Notes under the pieces: model-generated
What the model was told of the DNA's origin: nothing
The model's database searches: none
Seen by the model: only the letters and a program-made list of their open reading frames with translations
Translations under genes and position numbers: made by a program
Shown here: piece after piece, positions 9,110 to 17,168 of the stretch
How positions within the stretch are numbered: the first letter of the stretch is position 1
Layout: each line of letters begins with the position of its first letter
Source of the DNA: CAWDVR01 sp044869805
Lineage (GTDB): Bacteria; Acidobacteriota; Thermoanaerobaculia; Multivoradales; SZUA-115
DNA: 64,000 bases
Reading direction: 5' to 3'
Assembly: GCA_044869805.1 (NCBI GenBank)
Contig: JBIOXV010000129.1
Coordinates: 1-64,000 of the forward strand

Positions 9110-10404
9110 AGGTACTCGTAGTCGGCGGGGGGGGCCGGGAGCATGCCCTCTGCTGGAAGCTGCGCCAAAGCCATGATTTGAAAGAGCTTTACTGCGCTCC
9201 CGGGAACCCTGGAATCGGCGAGATCGCCGACCTGGTGCCGATGGCGGCGGAGGAGATCCACCGCCTGGCCGAGTTTGCGAGCGGCCTCAAGATCGACCTG
9301 ACGGTGGTCGGCCCCGAGCTGCCCCTGGCCCTCGGCGTGGTCGACGAGTTCCAGAGCCGCGGCCTGGCCATCTTCGGCCCCACCCGCGCCGCCGCCGAGC
9401 TCGAAGGGAGCAAGGCGTTCGCCAAGCAGTTCATGCAGCGGCACGGCATCCCGACCGCCGACTTCATCCTCGCCCACGACGGCGAAGCGGCGCGCCGGGC
9501 GGCGGAGGAGCTGGGCCTGCCGGTGGTCTTCAAGGCCGACGGCCTCGCCTCCGGCAAAGGGGTGGTGGTGATCCGCGAGCCGGCGGAGCTGGAGGAGGCC
9601 ATCGTCGCCTTCTTCGACGAGCGCCGGTTTGGCGCGGCCGCGGAGCGGGTGGTCGTCGAACGGTGCCTGGAAGGCGAGGAAGTCTCCTTCATGGCGCTCT
9701 CCGACGGCGCCCGCCTGCTCCCCTGCGCCACCTCCAAGGACTACAAGCGGCTGGGCGAGGGCGACACCGGCCCCAACACCGGCGGCATGGGCGCCCACAG
9801 CCCTTCGGGCGTGCTGTCGAGGGCGGACGGCGCCCTGGTCATGGACCAGATCCTGCGCCCTGCGCTGGCCGGCATGGCCGCCGAGAACCGGCCCTTCAGC
9901 GGTGTGCTCTACGCCGGGCTGATGCTCACCGCCGAGGGCCCCAAGGTGCTGGAGTTCAACGCCCGCTTCGGCGACCCCGAGGCCCAGGCGCTGATGCTGC
10001 GGGTCGAGGGCGACCTGCTGCCCATCCTCGCCGCCGGCGCGCGCGGCAACTTCGGCCTGGCCCGGCTGCGCTTCCGCAAAGAGGCGTCCGCCTGCCTGGT
10101 GCTGGCCTCCGCCGGCTATCCCGGCAAGCCCGTGAAAGGCGAGGTGATCGAGGGCATCGAGGCCGCCTCCGCGCACCCGGGCGTAGAGATCTTCCATGCC
10201 GGCACGGCGGAGCGGGAGGGCCAGTTCTTGACCAACGGCGGCCGGGTGCTCAACGTCTGTGCCACCGGCCCCCGCCTGGTCGAGGCCTTGCGCCGGGCCT
10301 ACGGCGCCGCGGCCGAGATCCACTGGCCGAGCAAGGTGCTGCGCTCCGACATCGGCCGCCGGGTGCTCGAGGCCACCCCCAGCCGCCGCGCCAGCAGCGC
10401 TTAG
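9106..10404 (+). CDS. purD: Phosphoribosylamine-glycine ligase
   Basis: 432 residues, full length for PurD, which joins glycine to 5-phosphoribosylamine with ATP in purine synthesis. The N-terminal GGGGREHAL (about residues 7-15), the ATP-grasp central domain with FKADGLASGKGVVV, then DYKRLGEGDTGPNTGGMGA and FNARFGDPEAQ are all present. I placed the start at the ATG overlapping the pta stop. A much longer open frame upstream runs through pta in another frame and is spurious. No other purine genes are in the window. Confidence 0.96.
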   Translation: MKVLVVGGGGREHALCWKLRQSHDLKELYCAPGNPGIGEIADLVPMAAEEIHRLAEFASGLKIDLTVVGPELPLALGVVDEFQSRGLAIFGPTRAAAELEGSKAFAKQFMQRHGIPTADFILAHDGEAARRAAEELGLPVVFKADGLASGKGVVVIREPAELEEAIVAFFDERRFGAAAERVVVERCLEGEEVSFMALSDGARLLPCATSKDYKRLGEGDTGPNTGGMGAHSPSGVLSRADGALVMDQILRPALAGMAAENRPFSGVLYAGLMLTAEGPKVLEFNARFGDPEAQALMLRVEGDLLPILAAGARGNFGLARLRFRKEASACLVLASAGYPGKPVKGEVIEGIEAASAHPGVEIFHAGTAEREGQFLTNGGRVLNVCATGPRLVEALRRAYGAAAEIHWPSKVLRSDIGRRVLEATPSRRASSA

Positions 10405-10456
10405 AAATCAAGGTACACTTCCTGGTATTCGTCGTGCAAGAAGCCGTGAGGTCAAT

Positions 10457-11221
10457 ATGTCCGGATGCTCCGGTTGTGCATATAAAGGAATGTCGACTGC
10501 CGTCGAGGACAGCTTCGTCGGCGTTCGATTTCGCGAAGAGACCAACCTGACCCTCTGCTCCACCCGCGGCACGATCTTTGCCAAGGGCGAGCCGGTGATC
10601 GTCGATCTGGCCGAGGTGGGCCCGAGCTTCGGCCGCGTCGAGCGCTCGCCGATGCCGGTGTTCAAACCGTGCCAGAAATCAAGCGCACGGCCCATCCTGC
10701 GCCCCGCCAACGAGGCCGACAGCGCAGCCCACGACCGCCAGCTCACCGGCGAGTCCGCGGCGCGGCGCTTTTGCCAGGAGCGGGCGCGGAACCTGGGGCT
10801 GGAGATCAAGGTGTCGCGCGTCGACTTCAGCCTCGACAGCCGCCACGGCACCTTCTTCTTCACCGCCGAGGGGCGTGTCGACTTTCGCCAACTGGTGCGC
10901 GATCTTGCCGGCCGCTTCTCGCTGCGCGTGAAGATGGTGCAGGTCGGGGCCCGCGACGAGGCGGGCCTGCTGGGTGGCGTCGGGGTCTGCGGGCGCACCC
11001 TCTGCTGCTCGACCTGGTTGAAGGAGTTCCAGCCGATCTCGATCTCGATGGCCAAGCGCCAGAACCTCTCCTTGAACCCCTCGAAGATCTCCGGCCAGTG
11101 CGGCCGCCTGCTGTGCTGCCTGGCCTACGAGGACCACAACTACGAGCGAACCAAGAAGCGGCCGGCCGCCGGCTTCCCGGACCACGGCGCCCCGACGCCC
11201 TCCGCACCCCCGAGCGTATGA
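10457..11221 (+). CDS. PSP1/RicT family iron-sulfur protein
   Basis: 254 residues. The PSP1 domain carries the diagnostic cysteine pattern: CGRTLCC followed about 35 residues later by CGRLLCC (near residues 180-220), with the segment ISISMAKRQNLSLNPSKISG between. In Bacillus the relative RicT is part of an Fe-S complex that modulates RNase Y-dependent mRNA processing. In other phyla the role is less clear. Start at the ATG after GTGAGG. The short N-terminus adds three more cysteines (SGCSGCAYKG, FKPC). The stop overlaps the hfq-like gene by ATGA, which links two RNA-metabolism proteins in one transcript. Confidence 0.9.
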   Translation: MSGCSGCAYKGMSTAVEDSFVGVRFREETNLTLCSTRGTIFAKGEPVIVDLAEVGPSFGRVERSPMPVFKPCQKSSARPILRPANEADSAAHDRQLTGESAARRFCQERARNLGLEIKVSRVDFSLDSRHGTFFFTAEGRVDFRQLVRDLAGRFSLRVKMVQVGARDEAGLLGGVGVCGRTLCCSTWLKEFQPISISMAKRQNLSLNPSKISGQCGRLLCCLAYEDHNYERTKKRPAAGFPDHGAPTPSAPPSV

Positions 11222-11583
11222 ACGGCATGAGCAATCGAAAACTGATCCGACCCGACGTCAACGACTTCAAGAAGGACGCCTCCTCGCGCGCCGTCCGCCG
11301 CAAGCAGACGCCGCCCGAGCAGACCAACGCGGAGGAGTTCTACTACCTCAAGCAGATGGCGGCGCGGACACCGATGGTGGTGATCCTGACCAACGACGAG
11401 GAGCTCCGCGGCTGGATCGAGTGGTATGACAAAGGCTCGATCAAGCTCAACCGCCACAGCGGCCCGAACCTGCTGATCACCAAGCACAGCATCCGCTACA
11501 TGTTCAAGGAAGAGGAGCTCAAGCGCCGTGGCCGCAAGGGCGGCGACGAGCGCGCCGCCGGCGACAACGAGGAAGGATCGTAG
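11218..11583 (+). CDS. hfq: Divergent Hfq/LSm RNA chaperone
   Basis: 121 residues. An Sm-like core occupies about residues 40-98 (EEFYYLKQMAARTPMVVIL, then ELRGWIEWYDKGSIKLNR, then LLITKHSIRYMF). The last part corresponds to the Hfq YKHAIS motif as TKHSIRY. A basic, disordered N-terminal extension of about 40 residues and a charged tail flank it. The length and extension differ from gamma-proteobacterial Hfq but resemble sequences annotated as Hfq in Acidobacteriota. It is translationally coupled to the PSP1 gene. A second in-frame ATG lies at 11227. Confidence 0.8.
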   Translation: MNGMSNRKLIRPDVNDFKKDASSRAVRRKQTPPEQTNAEEFYYLKQMAARTPMVVILTNDEELRGWIEWYDKGSIKLNRHSGPNLLITKHSIRYMFKEEELKRRGRKGGDERAAGDNEEGS

Positions 11584-11594
11584 CGGCCGGCCCG

Positions 11595-11665
11595 GCGAGG
11601 CCCCCTCGCGGACCCCCCTTTTGTCGACCCCCGCTCGCCGACCCCCGCTCGCCAAACCCCCTCGC
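11595..11665 (+). repeat. Small hairpin and short tandem repeat between hfq and pdxA
   Basis: A 6-bp stem (GCGAGG at 11595-11600 with CCTCGC at 11604-11609) is followed by CCCCCCTTTT, a weak terminator-like element. Next come two exact 14-base units CGACCCCCGCTCGC (11625-11638 and 11639-11652) and a 13-base variant. No gene is visible in these 105 bases. Confidence 0.6.
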
Positions 11666-11688
11666 CAAACCAGGGGAGCCCGTCTCGC

Positions 11689-12792
11689 ATGCGCCTCCCC
11701 ATCCTCGCTTTCTCCCAGGGTGATCCCGCCGGCGTCGGCCCTGAGATCCTCGCCAAGCTGACCCTCGGGGCGTCGCGCCCCGCGCCTGCCTACCGGCCGC
11801 TGCTGGTCGCCGAGCGTGCTGCCCTGGCCGCCCTCGAAACCACGCTGCCGGCCCTCGTCTGGGAGCGGCTGCGGCCGCTGGGCGCGGCGCCCACCCGCCA
11901 GGACCTCGACCAGCTCGAGCCCGGCGCGATCGCCCTCCTCGACCCCGTCGGCGATCCGCGGGCGGTGGTTCCCGGCGCCCCGGGGCGGGCGGACGCCGCC
12001 GGCGCCCTCGCCGCCCTCGACGCCGCGGTAGCGCTCGTGCGGGACGGCGCGGCGGACGCGCTGGTCACCGCGCCGCTCTCCAAGTCGGTGATCGCGCGCC
12101 ACCATCTGCCGAGATTCACCGGCCACACCGACTACCTGGCGGCCGGCTGCGGCCTCGAGCGCTACGGCCGCGACTATCTGATGGCCTTCCTGTCGCCGGC
12201 GCTGCAGCTCCAAGTTGCCCTGCTGTCGACCCACGTGCCGCTCACCGAGGCCATCCGCCGCGTCGAGCCCGAGGGCCTGCTCGCCGCGCTCCGCTGCCTG
12301 GGCCGGCACGCGGGCGGCAAGATCGCCGTGGCGGGTTTGAACCCCCATGCCGGCGAGGGCGGCCTGCTGGGCGGCGAGGAGGCCGAGCGCGTCGCCCCGG
12401 CCGTGGCCGCGGCGCGGGAGCTCGGCGTCGACGCCCACGGCCCGGAGAGCCCCGACTCGCTCTTTGCCCGCGCCGCGGGCGGCGAGTTCGACTGGGTGCT
12501 GGCCCTCTACCACGACCAGGGCCTGATCGCCGTCAAGACCGCGGCCTTCGGCCTGGCCACCAACTGGACCCTCGGGCTGCCTTACCTCCGCACCTCGGTC
12601 GACCACGGCACGGCCTTCGCGATCGCCGGCCGCGGCATCGCCGACGAGAAGCCGCTCGCGGCCTGCGTGGAGACGACGCTCAAGATCCTGAGTGGAGAGC
12701 TGCCGAGGCGGCGGCAGGGTCAGGGCGAGGCGGCTGGCGGAAGCGCATGGGAATCGAACCCACCCCCCATGCCGAACCCGGCACGGGACTGA
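11689..12792 (+). CDS. pdxA: 4-hydroxythreonine-4-phosphate dehydrogenase
   Basis: 367 residues. PdxA oxidises 4-phosphooxy-threonine on the way to pyridoxal phosphate. SQGDPAGVGPEI at the N-terminus, TAPLSKSVI, FTGHTDYLA, NPHAGEGGLLG, YHDQGLIAVK and TSVDHGTAF carry the substrate- and metal-binding residues of the family. Usual length is about 330; the last 25 or so residues here (GGSAWESNPPPMP...) have no PdxA character. They are simply the antisense reading of the tRNA-Sec gene on the other strand, up to the first stop inside it. No obvious ribosome-binding site beyond CAGGGGAG is seen before the ATG. Confidence 0.93.
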   Translation: MRLPILAFSQGDPAGVGPEILAKLTLGASRPAPAYRPLLVAERAALAALETTLPALVWERLRPLGAAPTRQDLDQLEPGAIALLDPVGDPRAVVPGAPGRADAAGALAALDAAVALVRDGAADALVTAPLSKSVIARHHLPRFTGHTDYLAAGCGLERYGRDYLMAFLSPALQLQVALLSTHVPLTEAIRRVEPEGLLAALRCLGRHAGGKIAVAGLNPHAGEGGLLGGEEAERVAPAVAAARELGVDAHGPESPDSLFARAAGGEFDWVLALYHDQGLIAVKTAAFGLATNWTLGLPYLRTSVDHGTAFAIAGRGIADEKPLAACVETTLKILSGELPRRRQGQGEAAGGSAWESNPPPMPNPARD

Positions 12793-12835
12793 CGGTTTTG
12801 AAGACCGCGGGAGGCACCAGCCCCCGAGCGCTTCC
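12735..12835 (-). tRNA. selC: tRNA-Sec (anticodon UCA), CCA encoded
   Basis: Read on the minus strand from 12835. The 8-bp acceptor stem GGAAGCGC/GCGCTTCC (12835-12828 with 12746-12739) is one pair longer than in ordinary tRNAs. A 6-bp D-stem closes a 4-base loop. The anticodon loop CTTCAAA has UCA at 12801-12799. A long variable arm has an 8-bp stem, followed by a T-arm with TTCGATT. The discriminator is G (12738) and CCA is encoded (12737-12735). These are the hallmarks of bacterial selenocysteine tRNA. Its 3' half lies opposite the end of pdxA. No selA, selB or selD is in the window. Confidence 0.94.
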
Positions 12836-12856
12836 GGGGCCATTGTAGCTGGTGGC

Positions 12857-12893
12857 GGCGCCCCTCACCCCGCTGACGCGGGGCGAGGGCGCC
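12857..12893 (-). terminator. Long hairpin after the RND efflux operon
   Basis: Bases 12857-12873 pair with 12878-12893 around a TGAC loop, with one bulge and one mismatch. The hairpin lies 26 bases past the RND permease stop on the minus strand and 20 bases before the tRNA-Sec start. It may end the operon and shield selC. No U-tract follows. Confidence 0.5.
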
Positions 12894-12918
12894 ACACGGC
12901 CTCCCGCGGAGAAGTCTC

Positions 12919-15900
12919 TTAGCGTCCGACCAGCTCGGGCTCGCGGACCTCGATTCGGGGCAGGCGCTCCGGGATCTCGTCGGTGGGCAGCTCCTCGGCC
13001 GGCTCGATCGAATCGTCCTTCCTGCGCCTGAAGATCTTCGACCAGATCTTGCTCGTGGCCCAGTCGTCGAAGATCGAGTACATCACCGGCGTGGCGATCA
13101 GGGTCAGCAGCAGCGACAGCGTCTGGCCGCCGAGGATCACGGCGCCGATGGCGCGGTTGGTGCCCGAGCCGGTGCCGCTGGAGACCACCAGCGGGATCAT
13201 GCCGGCCACGAAGGCGAGCGTGGTCATCAGGATCGGCCGCAGCCGGTCGCGGTTGCCGAGCAGGATCGCCTCGTGGCGCGGATGGCCCTCGGCGCGCAGG
13301 CCGTTCATGTGGTCGATCTGCAGGATGCCGTTCTTCTTGACGATGCCGAACAGCACCAGGATGCCGAGGCTCGAGAAGATGTTGACGCTCTGGTCGAGCA
13401 CTACGATCGAGAGCAAGGCGAAAGGCACGGTCATGGGCAGCGCCAGCAGGATGGTCACCGGGTGGATCCAGCTCTCGAACTGCGCCGCCAGCACCAGGTA
13501 CATGAACACGATCGACAGCAGGAAGGCGGTGCCGAAGGCCGCCGCCGCCTTGCCCTGCTCGCGCGAGCGGCCGGTCAGGCCGTAGGCGTAGCCCGCCGGC
13601 ATGTCGAGATCCTCGGCGCCCTGATTGAGGCCGTCGATGATCGCCTGCGCCGAGAAGCCGGGCAGCACGTTGCTGTAGAGCAGCACCTGCCGCCGCCGCG
13701 AGATGCGGTTGACCAACGACGGCCCTTCGCTCTCACTGAGCTGGACCACGTCCTCGAGCTTCACGGTGCCGAGCTTGGCCGAGGGCACCTCGGCGCGGCG
13801 GATGGCCTCGGCGCTGGCCCGGTCCGCCTCGGCGGCCCGCACGTGCACCTCGTACTGCTCGCCGCCCTCGTAGAAGTCGGTGACTTCCTGGCCGCCGACC
13901 AGGGTGTTGAGGGTGGCGGCGATGTCCTGTACCCGCACGCCGAGGTCGGCCGCCTTGGCGCGGTCGATCGCCACCGAGAGCTCCGGCTTGCCGAGCACCA
14001 GGTTGGTGTCGGCGTCCACGGCGCCGGGGATCGCCTTCAGCTTGGCGAGCAGCACCTCGGAGTATTCGGCGAGCTTCCCCAGGTCCGTGCCGCCGATCCA
14101 GAACTGGATCTCGGCGTTGTTGCCGCCGCCGATGGCCGAAATCTGCGACACCTGCGAGCGCAGGTCGAGCTTGGCGTAGAGCGGCAGGATGTCTCTCCGC
14201 ACCCGGTCCATGATCGCCCACTGCGTCAGCTCGCGCTCGCCGACCTCCACCAGGTCGACGTAGATGGCGCCCAGGTTGTGCGTCTTCTGCTGGTCGTCGC
14301 CGATCGTGGTCACCGTCGCCTCGACCCCCGGGAGCTGGCGGATGCGGGTGGCGATCGACGCCAGGATAGTCTGGGTGGCGGTGACGCTCGAGCCCTCGGG
14401 CGCCCGCACCGAGACCTGGAACTGCGACTCGTCGTCGTTGGGCAGGAAGTTCTTGTTCGCCACCATGAACAGCGGCACGGTGGAGAAGAACACCAGGGCC
14501 ATCACCGTCACCACCACCCAGCGGTGCGCCATGCACCATTCGAGGAGCCGCAAGTAGCGGCGCTCGATCCAGGCGTAGAAGCCGATGTCGCGCGAGCCTT
14601 TGCCCTGCTTGCTGGGGCGCTTCGTACCGGAGCCGTGGGCGCCCGAACCAGGTGACCCAGAACCGGGTGATAAATCCGCGGCCCGCAGCCAGCGTGAGGA
14701 CATCATCGGGGTGAGCGTGAAGCTCACCAGCAACGAGACCGCGATGGCGAAGGCCATGGTGACACCGAAGGAGTTCATGAAGCGGCCGACGATCGAGCCC
14801 ATGAACGCCACCGGCAGGAAGACGGCGATCAGCGACAGGCTGGTGGCGAGCACGGCGAGCGCGATCTCGCGCGTCGCGGCGACCGCCGCCTGCTTCGCCG
14901 GCATCCGCTTCTCCTCCATGAAACGGAAGATGTTCTCCAGCACCACCACCGCGTCGTCGATCACGATGCCCACCGCCAGCGTCAGGGCGAGGAGCGTGAT
15001 CACGTTCAAGGTGAAGCCCATGTACTGCATGGCGGCGAAGGTGGCGACGAGCGAGCTGGGGATGGCGACCGCGGCGATCAGCGTCGGGCGGATCTTGCGC
15101 AGGAAGAGCCACACCACCGCCGAGGCGAAGAGCGAGCCCAGGATCAGGTGCTCCTGCACGTTGGCGACCGCGGCGAGGATGAACTCCGACTGGTCGCGCG
15201 TCACCCGCATGCTCCAGCCGGCGGGAAGCTGGCCTTCGAGGCTCGCCAGCCGCTCCTTCACCCGCTCCACCACGGCGATGGTGTTGGTGCCGGACTGCTT
15301 GCGCACCAGCAGCACCACCGCCGGCTCGCCGTCGACCGAGGCGATCGACTCGACCTCCGCCTCGCTGTCCTCGATCGTCGCCACGTCGCCCACCCGCACC
15401 GTGTAGTCGCCCCGCGACACGATGGCGACATCCGCGAACTGCTCGGGCCTGGCCACGCGGCCGTAGGTGCGCAGCGTCAGGTCGCGCACCCCCTGCTCGA
15501 CCTTGCCGCCGGGGATCTGCACGTTCTGGGTCTGGAGGGCGCGTACCACGTCGGCCGTGGTGAGCCGCAAGGCGGCGAGCTTGGCGGTGTCGAGCACTAC
15601 GTTGATCTGCCGCTCGCGGCCGCCGACCACCAGGATCTGCCCCACGCCGAGGATGCTCTCGATCTGGCGGCGCAGCGACTTGTCCGCGAACTCGTAGAGG
15701 TCGCGCACCGAGGCCGGGCCGGAGAGCGCGATGGAGAGCACCGGCGTGGCGTCGGTGTCCACCTTCTCGATCACCGGCGGGTCGGCGTCGGCCGGCAGGT
15801 CGCGCAGGATGCCATTGACCTTGTCGCGCACTTCCTGGGCGCCGATGTCGCCGTTCTTCTCCAGCTCGAAGCGCACGGTGACTACCGAGATACCCTCGGC

Positions 15901-16155
15901 GGAGATCGAGAACATCTGGTCGATGCCGCTGATGGTGTTGACCGCGGCCTCGATCTTGTCGGTGATCTCGGTCTCGATCTCCTCGGGCGCGGCGCCGACC
16001 AGCACGGTCGAGACGTTGACGAACGGGAAGTCGACGTTGGGGAAGCGGTCGACGCCGAGCCGCGAGTAGGAGAACAGCCCCACTACCACCAGCGAGAGGA
16101 TCAGGACCGAGGCGAAGACCGGCCGTCGGACACAGATCTCGGCGAGCTTGTTCAT
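12919..16155 (-). CDS. RND efflux pump permease, HAE1/AcrB-type
   Basis: 1078 residues, normal for the family. It is an inner-membrane proton-driven exporter of hydrophobic or amphiphilic compounds. It starts MNKLAEICVRRPVFASVLIL (first membrane helix) and contains two copies of the TM-periplasmic loop architecture. The membrane motif LALTLAVGIVIDDAVVVLENI carries the proton-relay aspartates, and GQTLSLLLTLIATPVMYSIF closes the last helix. The central cytoplasmic loop between the two halves holds an unusual Gly/Ser/Pro-rich insert (about residues 490-515). The ATG overlaps the adaptor stop, so the operon is TetR, TolC, adaptor, permease. The open frame continues upstream to 17175 but is not coding there. 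Confidence 0.95.
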   Translation of the reverse strand: MNKLAEICVRRPVFASVLILSLVVVGLFSYSRLGVDRFPNVDFPFVNVSTVLVGAAPEEIETEITDKIEAAVNTISGIDQMFSISAEGISVVTVRFELEKNGDIGAQEVRDKVNGILRDLPADADPPVIEKVDTDATPVLSIALSGPASVRDLYEFADKSLRRQIESILGVGQILVVGGRERQINVVLDTAKLAALRLTTADVVRALQTQNVQIPGGKVEQGVRDLTLRTYGRVARPEQFADVAIVSRGDYTVRVGDVATIEDSEAEVESIASVDGEPAVVLLVRKQSGTNTIAVVERVKERLASLEGQLPAGWSMRVTRDQSEFILAAVANVQEHLILGSLFASAVVWLFLRKIRPTLIAAVAIPSSLVATFAAMQYMGFTLNVITLLALTLAVGIVIDDAVVVLENIFRFMEEKRMPAKQAAVAATREIALAVLATSLSLIAVFLPVAFMGSIVGRFMNSFGVTMAFAIAVSLLVSFTLTPMMSSRWLRAADLSPGSGSPGSGAHGSGTKRPSKQGKGSRDIGFYAWIERRYLRLLEWCMAHRWVVVTVMALVFFSTVPLFMVANKNFLPNDDESQFQVSVRAPEGSSVTATQTILASIATRIRQLPGVEATVTTIGDDQQKTHNLGAIYVDLVEVGERELTQWAIMDRVRRDILPLYAKLDLRSQVSQISAIGGGNNAEIQFWIGGTDLGKLAEYSEVLLAKLKAIPGAVDADTNLVLGKPELSVAIDRAKAADLGVRVQDIAATLNTLVGGQEVTDFYEGGEQYEVHVRAAEADRASAEAIRRAEVPSAKLGTVKLEDVVQLSESEGPSLVNRISRRRQVLLYSNVLPGFSAQAIIDGLNQGAEDLDMPAGYAYGLTGRSREQGKAAAAFGTAFLLSIVFMYLVLAAQFESWIHPVTILLALPMTVPFALLSIVVLDQSVNIFSSLGILVLFGIVKKNGILQIDHMNGLRAEGHPRHEAILLGNRDRLRPILMTTLAFVAGMIPLVVSSGTGSGTNRAIGAVILGGQTLSLLLTLIATPVMYSIFDDWATSKIWSKIFRRRKDDSIEPAEELPTDEIPERLPRIEVREPELVGR

Positions 16156-17168
16156 GGCCGGCCTCCCTCGCCCTCGCCGCGGGGGCCGGGCGAGGCGGCC
16201 CCTGGGGATGCACCGGCAGGCGCCGGCGCGGCGAGCTCGACGCGGGCGAAGAGCCCCGGCCGCAAGCGGGCGTCGCGGTTGGCGAACTCGGCCTCGACCG
16301 GGAAGGCGCGGCTCTCGGCGTCGATCACGCTGCCCACCATCGCCACCCGGCCACTGAACACCTCGCCGGGGAAAGGATCGACCTGCGCCACGACGCTTGA
16401 GCCCTTCCTGACCTGCGGCAGGTAGCGCTCGGGCAGCTCGAAGCGCAGCTTCAAGGGCGACAGTTGCACCAGCACGTAGGCCACGGTGTTGTCGCCCAGG
16501 CGCTCGCCCACGTCGGCGCGGCGCTCGGCTACCACGCCGTCGATCGGCGAGGTGAGCACCGCGTCGTCGAGCTTCTGGCGGGCGAGGGCGACGGCGGCCT
16601 CGGTGGCGGAGACCGCGGCCTGGGCCTGGTCGTGGCTGCCCTTGGAGCGGTCGTAGAGCGACTGCGGGATGGCGTCCTTGGCCAGGAGCTGCTGCTTGCG
16701 CTCGAAGTCGCTCCGCGCTTCGTCGAGCGCCGCCCGGGCGCGGCTGAGCTCGGCCTCGGCGCGCTCGACCTCGGGCTTGAGGTACTGGGTCTCGAGAGTG
16801 AGCAGGGGCTGGCCGCGGCGCACGCGGTCGCCCTCGTCGGCGTGGATGGCGGCGACGCGGCCCGGTGTCCTCACCACCAGCTCCGAGCGCACCGGCGAGA
16901 TGAACTCTCCGCTCGCCGTGATCGAGCCCGGGGCGGTGACGGGGCCGCGAGCGGCACGCTCGGCGGCCGCGGCCCCGGCCGTCGTCGGCTCCTCGCCCGA
17001 GGCCTTCTCGAGCTCGGCGGCCACGCCCGCGACGTCGGCCGGCAGCTCGCTGGTGGCGGCGGGCGGCGGCTCCTCGGTGCTCGCGGCCTTCGAGCCGCAG
17101 CCAGAGGACGTGAGGCCAGCTCCCGCGACCAGCAGCAGGAGCAGGATGGATGGGCGGAGCGCGTTCAT
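16152..17168 (-). CDS. RND efflux periplasmic adaptor (membrane fusion) lipoprotein
   Basis: 338 residues. The N-terminal signal ends at GLTSSGC (Cys about 24), a probable lipoprotein anchor. The biotinyl-lipoyl-like domain starts at about residue 95 (VVRTPGRVAAIHADEGDRVRRGQPLL). An alpha-helical hairpin follows at about 125-195, then the returning lipoyl half (ILTSPIDGVVAERRADVGE-type sequence) and a beta-barrel (LRFELPERYLPQV...VDPFPGEVFSGRV). It links the permease encoded downstream with the TolC protein encoded upstream. Both junctions are 4-base overlaps, which implies strict co-translation. The C-terminus is Pro/Gly-rich and probably disordered. Confidence 0.93.
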   Translation of the reverse strand: MNALRPSILLLLLVAGAGLTSSGCGSKAASTEEPPPAATSELPADVAGVAAELEKASGEEPTTAGAAAAERAARGPVTAPGSITASGEFISPVRSELVVRTPGRVAAIHADEGDRVRRGQPLLTLETQYLKPEVERAEAELSRARAALDEARSDFERKQQLLAKDAIPQSLYDRSKGSHDQAQAAVSATEAAVALARQKLDDAVLTSPIDGVVAERRADVGERLGDNTVAYVLVQLSPLKLRFELPERYLPQVRKGSSVVAQVDPFPGEVFSGRVAMVGSVIDAESRAFPVEAEFANRDARLRPGLFARVELAAPAPAGASPGAASPGPRGEGEGGRP

